The translations under genes were made by a program, and so were the position numbers. Of a DNA stretch of 58,122 bases, positions 9,201 to 16,254 are shown piece by piece (within the stretch, counting starts at the first letter, position 1; the number at the start of each line of letters is the position of its first letter). Source of the stretch: Candidatus Zhuqueibacterota bacterium (lineage in GTDB: Bacteria > Zhuqueibacterota > Zhuqueibacteria > Oceanimicrobiales > Oceanimicrobiaceae); NCBI GenBank assembly GCA_029262035.1, contig JAJDAE010000088.1:1-58122 (forward strand). Direction: 5' to 3'. The notes beneath the pieces were generated by a model, which made no database searches, was not told where the DNA came from, and saw only the letters and a list, made by a program, of their open reading frames with translations.

Positions 9201-9263
9201 AATGGCCGTAAAGGGAGAGGCGTTATAATTCTACCCGGTAAAGCCGAGGAACGAGAAGAGTAG
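6186..9263 (+). CDS. Receiver-like/pyruvate-PEP-binding fusion protein
   Basis: The ORF encodes 1025 residues. The N-terminal third carries two receiver-like segments. One is at about 55-190 (ILLVSSLYDLFLFEEDGR ... LIITTLHVDD). The other is at about 250-335 (KILLCTNYEE ... GIISDINY ... IPILLQSS ... FLLKG), with a plausible D, S and K triad. From about 455 a PPDK_N/PEP-synthase-type nucleotide-binding region follows (GEGSLGGKARG, LAVRSSSLLEDS, FAGVYRTF). I see no phosphohistidine swivelling-domain motif and no PEP-binding barrel, so it is not a complete dikinase. A C-terminal domain with VGRWGSMDP and SQGSHFF follows. Similar unnamed fusions occur in Bacteroidetes-like genomes. The start is uncertain: TTG 6186 has no clear ribosome binding site, while GGAG at 6210-6213 would suit a start slightly downstream. 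Confidence 0.75.
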   Translation: MLSTLFYFGETNIKKKNLISDIKKDSQFSSFNPYWLEHGYGARFQVFQSLMHFRIRNILLVSSLYDLFLFEEDGRLYELLREEYRGLSLTHTPELTRVSSGKEAIAMVKEFKHFDLIITTLHVDDMQVHKFADKIREIGFEIPMVLLAYDNRELTELSIYHDISIFDQVFIWQGDFRIIIAIIKYLEDKNNVEQDTKLAGVQSIILVEDRVQYYSSFLPIIYVELFKQARRLISEGLNLSHKFLRMRARPKILLCTNYEEAWQHFKKYQAHTLGIISDINYKRKGVHDPQAGIKFAKNVRKTHDDIPILLQSSTIENEEKAKATGATFLLKGSPTLLQDLSNFMVDNFGFGDFIFRNKEGEEIGRANNLSSLEEQLRAVPSESIEYHSERNHFSKWLKARTEFWLAHALRPRKVTEFESVEGLRELLIASLRDYRRNRQRGIITDFKKESFYPLSSFARIGEGSLGGKARGLSFLNKLIYNYKIVDKFKDVDIYIPPTLVLGTDIFDQFMQENDLYHFALNCDDDLEIIQRFIAAPNFPLEALHKLKDFMDIFKMPLAVRSSSLLEDSQYYPFAGVYRTFMLPNNHDNLNIRLFELINTIKRVYASTYSQNAKNYFKVTSYRLEEEKMAIIIQKMLGTRHDNRFYPDFAGVAKSYNFYPVEPQKAKDGIAAVALGLGKTVVDGGKNIKFCPKYPGMLPQSNSIDDTLKNNQQDFYALNMEGRHSDFDETQDILVEKYGLDKAETDGTLKFMGSTYSHENHVIYDGISRPGNRIITFSPILKHKIFNLPEILEYLLEIGTWAMGTPVEIEFAVNMSVERGKNREFCLLQMRPLVLRNEFEMLDYEEISKENLFCRSEKVLGNGVIDDICDIVVVPPEGFDRMKSRDVAAEVSVFNNQLIAEGRRYLLVGVGRWGSMDPFLGIPVKWDQISGASVIVEAGFDDINVTPSQGSHFFHNLTSFSVGYFTITPRMTESFVNWDWLTQHNIVKELKFTRHLRFDKPLTVKMNGRKGRGVIILPGKAEEREE

Positions 9264-9574
9264 AAATACGCTAATTTCAAAAAATGGAACCCTAATTTTC
9301 ATCCGTAAACTATTTCATCATTGACCAGCATCTCTGCTGTCTCCGACAAAATACAAATCAATTCTCAAGACTTGGAAAACCTCCCATATTAGTTCTCGTT
9401 TTTAAGACCGGAAACTCTCTCATTAAACAAAAAATAAAGCAAATTGCTGTTAAATGAGCGTCTAATTAAAGTTAGTTCATTACCCCATTTTTGGTACAGG
9501 GTTTGCTTGCCGTGAGTTAAACATAAACTATAGTTGCTTTTCAAAATAAGAGGTTCTAGGAAGGAGTTACTTTA
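9264..9574. other. 311-base regulatory gap before the hydrogenase operon
   Basis: No gene is visible. The gap holds a small dyad CAGCA/TGCTG (9326-9339), the sigma-54 promoter candidate at 9492-9507 and a strong AGGAAGGAG site at about 9558-9566 for the first hydrogenase gene. I saw no terminator for the upstream gene. Confidence 0.6.
9492..9507 (+). promoter_or_regulatory. Sigma-54 (-24/-12) promoter candidate for the hydrogenase operon
   Basis: The sequence TGGTAC-AGGGT-TTGCT matches the consensus TGGCAC-N5-TTGCW at all but one position, with the required GG-N10-GC spacing (GG 9493-9494, GC 9505-9506). The start would fall near 9518, giving a leader of about 57 bases before the ATG at 9575. 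A sigma-54 activator is encoded at 24433-25848. Confidence 0.65.
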
Positions 9575-10702
9575 ATGACTCACGCAGTACTGGAAAGACC
9601 TGATCTGAAGAGCTTATTCAACATCCTGCAGAAGGCCGGTTACACAACCATAGCTCCCACGGTCAGGGATAATGTTATTACCTACGAAAATGTCACAGAT
9701 CAATCAGAGTTGCCAATTGGGATGACTGATGATCAAAAAAACGGCTCTTACCGTTTGAAAAAACGCAAAGACAAAAGCGTGTTTGGCTTTGTGGTTGGGC
9801 CGCAATCCTGGAAGAAGTTTTTGTATCCCGCACGCCTGAAACTTTGGGAAGCTCACCGCAACGGCAAGAGTTTTTCGATTGCAAAGCCGGAAAATGAAGA
9901 AAAGAAGCTTGCCTTTATCGGCGTACGCCCGTGTGAAATGTCCGCTATTTCTATTCAGGACAAGGTGTTTTTAAAAAGCACATTTGTGGATTCGGCCTAT
10001 AGCAGCCGCCGCGAACAGCTTTTTACAGTTATTGTCAATTGCACTGAACCTGGCGGAACGTGCTTCTGTACTTCTATGGATACCGGGCCGCGTGCGAAGA
10101 AAGATTATGATCTTGCGTTGACTGAGGTGGTCAAAAAAGATCAGCATTATTTTCTTGTTGAAATTGGTTCGGATCAGGGAAAAGAGATTGCGAACAAACT
10201 TCCTTTAAAGGAAGCATCGGAAGAACAAGTTAGCGAAGCTGATAAGCGTTTGAATGAAGCTGCCCGGAAAATGGGCAAGGCGCTTAAAACCGATGGCGTT
10301 AAAGACCTGCTTTATGAAAATGCGGAAAACCCACATTGGGAAAAAGTCGCTGAACGCTGCATGACTTGCGCAAACTGTACCATGGTTTGCCCAACCTGCT
10401 TCTGCTCAACGATGGAAGACTCAACGGATCTGAGTGGTGAAATTGCCGAAAGATGGCGGACGTGGGATTCTTGCTTCACCATGGATTTTTCTTACGTGCA
10501 TGGCGGCAGTATTCGCAATTCATCTTCTGCCCGTTACCGGCAATGGTTAACCCACAAGCTTGGCTCGTGGCAAGACCAGTTTGGCACATCGGGTTGTGTT
10601 GGCTGTGGCCGTTGTATTACCTGGTGCCCGGTTGGCATCGATATCACCGAAGAAATCAAGACGTTGCAAGAATGCGACAGCCGTAAAAGTAAGAGTAACT
10701 AA
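9575..10702 (+). CDS. hydB: Group 3b [NiFe]-hydrogenase beta subunit (4Fe-4S dicluster)
   Basis: This is the electron-transfer subunit of the soluble NADP-linked hydrogenase (sulfhydrogenase-type HydB). Of its 375 residues, the N-terminal two thirds match the HydB/AsrA-like region, including [17 protein letters not shown] and [17 protein letters not shown]. Two cluster-binding motifs follow: [16 protein letters not shown] from C262, and [16 protein letters not shown] from C341 with the ferredoxin spacing C341-x2-C344-x2-C347-x3-C351. Gene order beta, (cNMP protein), gamma, delta, alpha parallels archaeal hydBGDA. It starts at an ATG after AGGAAGGAG, downstream of a sigma-54 promoter candidate. 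It moves electrons between the small-subunit clusters and the flavin subunit in the cytoplasm. Confidence 0.92.
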   Translation: MTHAVLERPDLKSLFNILQKAGYTTIAPTVRDNVITYENVTDQSELPIGMTDDQKNGSYRLKKRKDKSVFGFVVGPQSWKKFLYPARLKLWEAHRNGKSFSIAKPENEEKKLAFIGVRPCEMSAISIQDKVFLKSTFVDSAYSSRREQLFTVIVNCTEPGGTCFCTSMDTGPRAKKDYDLALTEVVKKDQHYFLVEIGSDQGKEIANKLPLKEASEEQVSEADKRLNEAARKMGKALKTDGVKDLLYENAENPHWEKVAERCMTCANCTMVCPTCFCSTMEDSTDLSGEIAERWRTWDSCFTMDFSYVHGGSIRNSSSARYRQWLTHKLGSWQDQFGTSGCVGCGRCITWCPVGIDITEEIKTLQECDSRKSKSN

Positions 10703-10734
10703 ATTAACTGAACTGAACTTTAACCTTCATAATG

Positions 10735-10769
10735 CCGCCTTTTACCGCAAGGTGAAACCGGTAAGGAGG
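10735..10769 (+). promoter_or_regulatory. Hairpin that would mask the ribosome binding site of the next gene
   Basis: CCGCCTTTTACCG (10735-10747) can pair with CGGTAAGGAGG (10759-10769), giving ten base pairs with one mismatch and a two-base bulge. The right arm contains the AAGGAGG ribosome binding site of the gene that starts at 10774. The loop is 11 bases. The pairing is visible in the sequence; translational control is inference. Confidence 0.5.
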
Positions 10770-10773
10770 ACTG

Positions 10774-11229
10774 ATGGAAACATTAAAACAATATTTACAG
10801 GAACATCCGTTTTTTGAAGGGCTTCCCGAAAATGACGTTGACTTACTTGTGGGTTGCGCTAAAAATGTTCGTTTTGAAACCGGAGCACAAATTTTCCGTG
10901 AAGGTGAAAAGGCAAACCAGTTTTTCATTTTACGGCATGGCCGGGTTGCAATAGATATTTATTCCCCGGGAAAGGGGAATATTACCGTTGAGACCCTGGA
11001 TGCAGGCGAGGTTTTCGGCTGGTCGTGGCTTGTTCCGCCTTTCTGTTGGAATTTCGATGCCCGGGTTATTGAACTGACACGTGCAGTGGCAATGGATGCC
11101 GAATGCCTGCGTAAAAAACTAAAAAGCGACCCGCGATTAGGGTACGAGATGTTCAAACGCTTTGCAAAAGTAATGACCCAAAGATTACAGGCACAGCGAG
11201 TCCAGTTGCTTGATGTTTACAGTGCTTAG
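10774..11229 (+). CDS. Cyclic-nucleotide-binding-domain protein without DNA-binding domain
   Basis: The 151-residue protein consists essentially of one cNMP-binding beta-barrel. LKQYLQEHPFFEGLPENDVDLL opens it, GAQIFREGEKANQFFILRHGRVAI forms the core and LDAGEVFGWSWLVPP the phosphate-binding region. The C-terminus is a short helix (AKVMTQRLQAQRVQLLDVY). There is no helix-turn-helix, so it is not a Crp/Fnr transcription factor. Its place inside the hydrogenase operon suggests a ligand-sensing accessory or regulatory subunit for the enzyme. Similar genes occur in other group 3b clusters. A strong ribosome binding site precedes the ATG but may be masked by the hairpin at 10735-10769. Confidence 0.88.
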   Translation: METLKQYLQEHPFFEGLPENDVDLLVGCAKNVRFETGAQIFREGEKANQFFILRHGRVAIDIYSPGKGNITVETLDAGEVFGWSWLVPPFCWNFDARVIELTRAVAMDAECLRKKLKSDPRLGYEMFKRFAKVMTQRLQAQRVQLLDVYSA

Positions 11230-11238
11230 GAGGAACAA

Positions 11239-12063
11239 ATGAATACAGATCCAATGGTTCCTGATTTATTCAGAGTGCAAAAAGTACGAAAAGAAACCCT
11301 TGATACATTTACGCTTGAATTGAGTCCCAAACAAAAAAAGTTCAGGTTTGAACCAGGTCAATTTAATATGCTCTATGTTTCCGGCGCCGGCGAAATACCT
11401 ATTTCAATTAGTGGAAACCCAAATCAACCCGAAAGTCTGATACACACCACCAGAGCAGTTGGCAGCGTGACAAATGCGATGCGCAAACTCAAAGCCGGTG
11501 ATTATCTGGGCGTGCGGGGACCATTCGGCACCAAATGGCCGGTGGATAAAGCAATGGGAGATGATGTTGTTATAATCACCGGTGGTATTGGGTTAGCCCC
11601 TTTACGCCCGGCAGTGTACGATATTTTAGCCAAAAGAGGTCGGTACGGAAATGTGGTGTTGCTTTACGGAGCCAGAACGCCGGAGGATATTCTTTATCCA
11701 AAAGAAATTATGGGCTGGCGCTCACGGTTTGACATGGATGTGCACGTAACGGTGGATCGTGCTGCAGGAAGTTGGCACAGTAATGTGGGCGTTGTCACTA
11801 AATTGATCCCAAAGGCGCCCTTCGATCCCCAGAATACCACAGCCTTTATTTGCGGTCCCGAAGTGATGATACGCTTTACAACGCAGGAACTGAAAAAACG
11901 TGGTTTGAGCGATGATAAAATATATGTTTCTATGGAACGAAATATGAAATGCGCAATCGGGTTTTGCGGTCACTGTCAGTTGGGGCCTTATTTTGTTTGT
12001 AAGGATGGTCCGGTTTTTCGATATGATGAAATAAAACGACTCTTAGAAATCAGGGAGGTGTGA
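11239..12063 (+). CDS. hydG: Group 3b [NiFe]-hydrogenase gamma subunit (FAD/NAD(P), 2Fe-2S)
   Basis: This is the flavin-containing diaphorase subunit passing electrons between the hydrogenase clusters and NAD(P). The 274 residues resemble the ferredoxin-NADP reductase/dihydroorotate dehydrogenase electron-transfer family. It has an N-terminal FAD barrel ([22 protein letters not shown]), the nucleotide-binding [14 protein letters not shown] at about 112-125 and [13 protein letters not shown]. The C-terminal [2Fe-2S] loop has [20 protein letters not shown]. The name follows archaeal HydG of sulfhydrogenase, not the unrelated radical-SAM HydG. The gene lies 9 bases after its neighbour and its stop is followed by the delta gene after 1 base. 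Confidence 0.93.
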   Translation: MNTDPMVPDLFRVQKVRKETLDTFTLELSPKQKKFRFEPGQFNMLYVSGAGEIPISISGNPNQPESLIHTTRAVGSVTNAMRKLKAGDYLGVRGPFGTKWPVDKAMGDDVVIITGGIGLAPLRPAVYDILAKRGRYGNVVLLYGARTPEDILYPKEIMGWRSRFDMDVHVTVDRAAGSWHSNVGVVTKLIPKAPFDPQNTTAFICGPEVMIRFTTQELKKRGLSDDKIYVSMERNMKCAIGFCGHCQLGPYFVCKDGPVFRYDEIKRLLEIREV

Positions 12064-12064
12064 A

Positions 12065-12838
12065 ATGGCCGCAAAAAAACCAAAACTCGCTGTTTGGAAA
12101 TTCGCATCTTGCGATGGTTGTCAGTTGAGCTTACTCGATTGTGAGGATGAATTGCTTGCCGTTGCCGGTGCAGTTGAAATCGCCAATTTTCCGGAAGCAT
12201 CCCGGGCTATTATTAAAGGGCCGTACGATGTATCCCTGGTAGAAGGTTCTGTCACGACGCCACACGACGCCGAGCGCATTCACAAAGTGAGAAGAGCCTC
12301 GAAATTTTTAATATCGATTGGCGCATGCGCTACTGCCGGAGGCATTCAGGCTTTACGGAATTTTTCGGACGTCAATGAGTTCGTTTCGATAGTTTATGCC
12401 TCGCCTCAGTATATTTCCACGCTTAAACAATCCACGCCAATTTCAGAACATGTGTTTGTCGACTTTGAACTGCGCGGTTGTCCCATCGATAAAGGACAAC
12501 TGCTTGAAGTTATCAATGCGCTTTTGAACGAGCGTAAACCCAATATCCCGACGCATAGCCTTTGCCTGGACTGCAAACGCCAGGGGCTGCCGTGTGTGAT
12601 GGTTTCCCAGGGTACGCCCTGTCTCGGACCCATAACTCAGGCAGGTTGTGGGGTGCTTTGCCCTGCATTCGACCGCGGCTGTTATGGTTGTTTCGGTCCC
12701 ATGGAATCTCCAAATGGCAAAGCATTGATTGAAAAGTGGCAGGAGATGGGCGCAGACGATGCAGAAGTTCTGAGATCGCTCAGAACGTTTAATGCCTGCG
12801 CAAATGCTTTTGAGAAAGAGAGTAGAAAATATGAATAA
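12065..12838 (+). CDS. hydD: Group 3b [NiFe]-hydrogenase delta (small) subunit
   Basis: This small subunit carries the Fe-S clusters between the active site and the beta/gamma subunits. It has 257 residues. The proximal-cluster motif [15 protein letters not shown] gives C16 and C19. [15 protein letters not shown] follows, then a Cys-rich C-terminal block with [29 protein letters not shown] and RGCYGCFGP. There is no Tat signal, in keeping with a cytoplasmic group 3 enzyme. It overlaps the large-subunit start at 12831 by 8 bases, which supports equal, coupled synthesis. Confidence 0.94.
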   Translation: MAAKKPKLAVWKFASCDGCQLSLLDCEDELLAVAGAVEIANFPEASRAIIKGPYDVSLVEGSVTTPHDAERIHKVRRASKFLISIGACATAGGIQALRNFSDVNEFVSIVYASPQYISTLKQSTPISEHVFVDFELRGCPIDKGQLLEVINALLNERKPNIPTHSLCLDCKRQGLPCVMVSQGTPCLGPITQAGCGVLCPAFDRGCYGCFGPMESPNGKALIEKWQEMGADDAEVLRSLRTFNACANAFEKESRKYE

Positions 12839-14141
12839 GAATGGAAAGACCAAAAAAGCCAGAAACATCAAAGTAGATTACCTCGCGCGTGTTGAAGGCG
12901 AAGGCGCGCTCCATGTTAAAATTAAAGCCGATGATTTGTTGGATGTGAAGCTCAAGATTTTTGAACCGCCAAGATTTTTTGAAGCGTTTTTGCGGGGCCG
13001 AAAATACACCGAGGCGCCGGATATTACAGCCAGGATTTGCGGCATTTGTCCCATCGCCTACATGCTTGGCGCATCCCATGCCATGGAGGATATTTGTGGC
13101 GTTAAAGTAACCGGGCAGCTCCGGGAGTTACGCCGGTTAATTTATTGTGGCGAGTGGATTGAGAGCCATGTTCTGCATATTTACATGCTGCACGCTCCGG
13201 ATTTTCTCGGTTATGAAGATGCTATAAGAATGGCGAAAGATTTCCCCGAAGCCGTTGAAAATGCGCTGCGCCTAAAGAAAATTGGTAATCAGATCATGAC
13301 AGTTTTGGGCGGACGTGAAATTCATCCTATTAATATGAAGATAGGTGGTTTTTATCGCGTGCCGACCAAAAAAGAGTTGGCTGTGCTTGTGGATGAGTTG
13401 AAGTGGGGATTAGAAACGGCGATTGCAACCGTGAAATTAGTTTCAACTTTTGACTTCCCTGATTTTGAACAGGACTATGAATTCGTTGCGCTAAAACACC
13501 CGAATGAATACGCTATCGCCGAAGGCAACCTGATTTCGAACAAAGGCTTCAATGTACCCATCAGCCAATACGATGACTATTTGATTGAAGAACATGTTGA
13601 GCATTCCACTGCTTTGCACACGCACATCCAAGGCAGAGATGGTTGCTTCCTTGGCCCCATGGCAAGGTATGCTCACAATTTTAAGCAGTTAACGCCTACT
13701 GCAAAACAACTTGCTAAAGAAGCCGGACTGGGTAAGGTTTGCAAGAACCCATTCAAGAGTATTATCGTTCGGGCAGTCGAGACAGTTTATGCTTTTGAAG
13801 AAGCTCTGAGAATTGTGCAAAACTATGAACAACCGGATAAACCGGCAATAGAGATTGAGCCCAAAGCGGGTACAGGCTATGGCGCCACCGAAGCGCCTCG
13901 CGGCATTTGTTACCACCGTTATACGATAGATGATGAAGGTATCATTCAAGACGCAAAAATTGTATCACCCACGGCGGTTAATCAAAAAACAATTGAAAAT
14001 GACCTGATGAGTTTTATTCCCGCACGTCTTGATTTGCCGGATGAAAAACTACAATGGCAGTGTGAACAGGCAATACGAAATTACGACCCATGCATTTCCT
14101 GCTCAACTCATTTTCTTAAACTAACGGTGGACCGACAATGA
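12831..14141 (+). CDS. hydA: Group 3b [NiFe]-hydrogenase alpha (large) subunit
   Basis: This is the catalytic subunit that holds the NiFe(CN)2CO centre. I place the start at the ATG at 12831, giving 436 residues; an in-frame ATG at 12792 lies well inside the small-subunit gene. The L1 motif is RICGIC (C70, C73) and the L2 motif is DPCISCSTH (C421, C424, H427). The nine residues after H427 form the tail that the maturation protease removes, and that protease is encoded immediately downstream. The DPCxSC form and the gene neighbourhood place it in group 3b. The stop overlaps the protease gene by 4 bases. Confidence 0.95.
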   Translation: MNKNGKTKKARNIKVDYLARVEGEGALHVKIKADDLLDVKLKIFEPPRFFEAFLRGRKYTEAPDITARICGICPIAYMLGASHAMEDICGVKVTGQLRELRRLIYCGEWIESHVLHIYMLHAPDFLGYEDAIRMAKDFPEAVENALRLKKIGNQIMTVLGGREIHPINMKIGGFYRVPTKKELAVLVDELKWGLETAIATVKLVSTFDFPDFEQDYEFVALKHPNEYAIAEGNLISNKGFNVPISQYDDYLIEEHVEHSTALHTHIQGRDGCFLGPMARYAHNFKQLTPTAKQLAKEAGLGKVCKNPFKSIIVRAVETVYAFEEALRIVQNYEQPDKPAIEIEPKAGTGYGATEAPRGICYHRYTIDDEGIIQDAKIVSPTAVNQKTIENDLMSFIPARLDLPDEKLQWQCEQAIRNYDPCISCSTHFLKLTVDRQ

Positions 14142-14641
14142 ATCAAAACCCGGAAATTACTTTTATCGGTGTTGGCAACCGGTTTCGCAGCGATGATGCG
14201 GTAGGGCTGCAAGTTTTGGATATTTTAAGTTCCGGCTGTTCCATTCGGGCTGAATATTTGGAAGCTTGGGGCGAAGGCGCGACTCTAATTGATATGATAG
14301 AAGGCAAGAACATCGTATTTATTTTTGATGCGGTTTCTTCGGATTCTGAACCGGGGACTATTTTTCGCTTTGATGCTATTTCAGAAAAAATTCCGACTAA
14401 ATTTTTCAACTACTCCACCCACGCATTTAGCTTGGCGGAAGCCATTGAATTAGCACGCGTGCTCGGAAAACTGCCATCCTCTTTGATTGTGTACGGAGTT
14501 GAAGGCGCTGTTTTTGAGGCAGGTAGTTTGTTGAGCAGCAGAGTCGCAAAAGCTGTGTCCAAGGTCGTTAAGCGAGTCAGTGTCGAGTTGGCCGATTTGG
14601 ATAAAACGAAATACGAACTTGAAGAGGATAGCCATGCATGA
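14138..14641 (+). CDS. [NiFe]-hydrogenase maturation endopeptidase (HyaD/HycI family)
   Basis: The 167-residue protein starts with the family pattern [19 protein letters not shown] at about 6-24, including the Asp that binds nickel in the precursor. The second block is [19 protein letters not shown] near 60-80, with the expected Asp, and the third is [13 protein letters not shown]. It would trim the short C-terminal tail of the large subunit once nickel is inserted. ATGA overlaps link it to the large subunit and to HypA, so the genes form one translational unit. Confidence 0.92.
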   Translation: MNQNPEITFIGVGNRFRSDDAVGLQVLDILSSGCSIRAEYLEAWGEGATLIDMIEGKNIVFIFDAVSSDSEPGTIFRFDAISEKIPTKFFNYSTHAFSLAEAIELARVLGKLPSSLIVYGVEGAVFEAGSLLSSRVAKAVSKVVKRVSVELADLDKTKYELEEDSHA

Positions 14642-14894
14642 GATGTCATTGCTGGCTGATTTAATGAAGAAAATCGAAACCATTGTTCGCGAAAATAAAG
14701 CAGAAAAAGCCGTGAAAGTCAATGTGCGATTAGGCGCGTTGTCACAAATTTCTGCGGGACATTTTCGGGAGCATTTCAACCATGCGGTACCGGGTACTGT
14801 TGCCGAGGGCGCTGAGTTGGACGTAGTTGAACTGGAAAATGCCAAGGATCCTCAAGCTCAGGATTTTATTTTGGACAGCGTTGAGATAGAATAG
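14634..14894 (+). CDS. hypA: HypA-like nickel chaperone lacking the zinc domain
   Basis: The 86-residue protein starts [10 protein letters not shown], keeping the N-terminal Met-His-Glu nickel site of HypA. It continues through the HypA core (VNVRLGALSQISAGHFREHF, VAEGAELDVVE). Standard HypA is about 113 residues with a CxxC...CxxC zinc loop at that point. Here the chain goes directly from the LDVVELENA strand to a final FILDSVEIE strand, and the protein contains no cysteine at all. It is therefore a shortened HypA, not a frameshift product, because both flanking segments are in frame. The start at 14634 overlaps the protease stop. The hypBCDEF genes are not in the window. Confidence 0.85.
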   Translation: MHEMSLLADLMKKIETIVRENKAEKAVKVNVRLGALSQISAGHFREHFNHAVPGTVAEGAELDVVELENAKDPQAQDFILDSVEIE

Positions 14895-15098
14895 TTTATT
14901 TTCGGTATGCCAAATGCAAATTGCTGTGCCAAGACATTTGCCTTACGTTTTAGTCTTGACGGCAAGTGAGTGGTTGATATGTTCAGCGGGGGAGCAACTG
15001 CTGCGTATTTGTCAAGAGCTTATGAATTGATTGCGAGTTATGATAATTTTTATTACTTATGAAAACAAATAAGTCCATTTTTTTGAATAGGTATTTCA

Positions 15099-15416
15099 AT
15101 GAGTAATGAAGTTAAAGTTTCAAAGCTAAAGAATTTGGTTGAATATCAAGTTGGTAATGTAGTTAGCAAAGTTCTGATGAAAGCGCCGAATGGCACGGTA
15201 ACATTGTTTGCTTTTTCGGCGGGCTCAGAATTGAGTGAGCACACGGCTCCTTTTGAAGCATTGATAAATGTTGTGGATGGTGTCGCTGAAATTGGAGTGG
15301 ATGGTACGGGACATGAGGTTGAGTCTGGAGAAGTCATTAACTTGCCTGCGAATATTCCACATTGGGTTAAGGCAATAAAGGATTTTAAAATGATCCTGAC
15401 CATGATTCGTGATTGA
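15099..15416 (+). CDS. Small cupin-domain protein
   Basis: The 105-residue single-domain cupin contains FSAGSELSEHTAPFEALINVVDGVAEI (cupin motif 1 region, with one clear His) and SGEVINLPANIPHWVKAIKDFKMILTM (motif 2 region, with PHWV). Such proteins bind a metal and may be enzymes, sensors or detoxification proteins; the substrate cannot be deduced. It stands alone between the hydrogenase operon and the convergent idr-like operon, behind a 204-base gap without a clear promoter. Confidence 0.85.
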   Translation: MSNEVKVSKLKNLVEYQVGNVVSKVLMKAPNGTVTLFAFSAGSELSEHTAPFEALINVVDGVAEIGVDGTGHEVESGEVINLPANIPHWVKAIKDFKMILTMIRD

Positions 15417-15476
15417 AAGCGAGGGACGTTCAGGCTCTACTTTGTGAATTACAATTTTGGTGTTCCGGCGAGATTC

Positions 15477-16055
15477 TTATCTGTGCAATTTAATTTCAAC
15501 CTCGACTGTCGCGCCGTCTTTCACAACAACCTCCACCGGATCGCCTTTGTAGCGCTCATTCCAGATGATGAGTTTGTGCTTTCCGGCTGGGATATTTTCA
15601 ATGATAAAATTCCCGGCGTCATTGCTTCTCCCGAAAAATGGATTCTGCAAAACAAAGACGTAGGCCAGCATAGTTGGATGAAGTTTACATAGCTGGGTAT
15701 AAATTCCGAGTTTGTCAAATTTGTGGATTAGTTTACCGCCCTGGGGTTTTGTACCCAAATCATATTTTTCATTGTCCGGTGAATAAACATTGTGAACTGT
15801 CGGATCGGAATTTAGAAATGTGACCGTTGCACCTTTAATAATTTGCGCAAATTTTGGAATGAAGGTACTGCCTTTCTGAGCAATACTGATGTCTTCCGGC
15901 TTCCAATCCCCATTCACGTTTTCGAGATACACAACGGTATTTCTAATCCAGCGTTTCTTCTTATGAATGATTTTGCCTTTTATGGATCCGCCGGCAAATA
16001 GGCAAGTCGTCGTTAACAGCAGCAAAATACCGGTCAGTTTATTCTGGAATCTCAT
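15477..16055 (-). CDS. Exported cupredoxin-like blue-copper protein
   Basis: The 192-residue protein has an N-terminal signal peptide (about 1-22). The cupredoxin fold at about 23-135 contains a full type-1 copper ligand set: H88 in DPTVHNVYSP, then C123-x2-H126-x2-M129 in QLCKLHPTMLAYV. A small carboxypeptidase-regulatory-like beta domain follows (AGNFIIENIPAGKHKLIIWNE), as in proteins labelled 'methylamine utilization protein'. It is the last gene of the idr-like operon, 200 bases after the molybdoenzyme and separated from it by a long palindrome. It could be an electron carrier to the periplasmic enzyme; that role is inferred. Confidence 0.85.
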   Translation of the reverse strand: MRFQNKLTGILLLLTTTCLFAGGSIKGKIIHKKKRWIRNTVVYLENVNGDWKPEDISIAQKGSTFIPKFAQIIKGATVTFLNSDPTVHNVYSPDNEKYDLGTKPQGGKLIHKFDKLGIYTQLCKLHPTMLAYVFVLQNPFFGRSNDAGNFIIENIPAGKHKLIIWNERYKGDPVEVVVKDGATVEVEIKLHR

Positions 16056-16072
16056 TCTTTTCCTTTTTGCCT

Positions 16073-16250
16073 GAATAATTCATTGCCACCAAGGCACAAA
16101 GACAGTAAGGGGACACAAAGATTTAAAAATAAAAGTGTTATGAAAAATTTTGCTCCATAGTAATTTACTTTTAATTTTCAAAACACCTTCTTCCATAACT
16201 TTTTGAATCTTTGTGACTTAGAGTCTTCGTGGCAAAATTCATGAATAATG
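16073..16250. repeat. Long imperfect palindrome (MITE/REP-like) inside the idr-like operon
   Basis: The arm starting near 16073 (TTCATTGCCACCAAGGCACA...GACACAAAGATT) pairs with the arm ending near 16250 (AATCTTTGTGACT...GTCTTCGTGGCAA...TTCATGAAT). Weaker complementarity continues inward (AAGTGTTATGAAAA against TTTTCAAAACACCTT) toward a centre near 16160. The arm type, with CACAAAG and CCACGAAG words, is a common dispersed bacterial intergenic repeat. It fills the gap between the molybdoenzyme and the cupredoxin genes. Confidence 0.65.
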
Positions 16251-16254
16251 TAAG

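Noticed and set aside
12792-12830. Upstream start for the hydrogenase large subunit
   Set aside because: It would add 13 residues read from within the small-subunit gene; the ATG at 12831 gives the usual short N-terminus and overlap.
14979-15062. 27-codon frame between hypA and the cupin gene
   Set aside because: No Shine-Dalgarno sequence and no similarity; likely chance.
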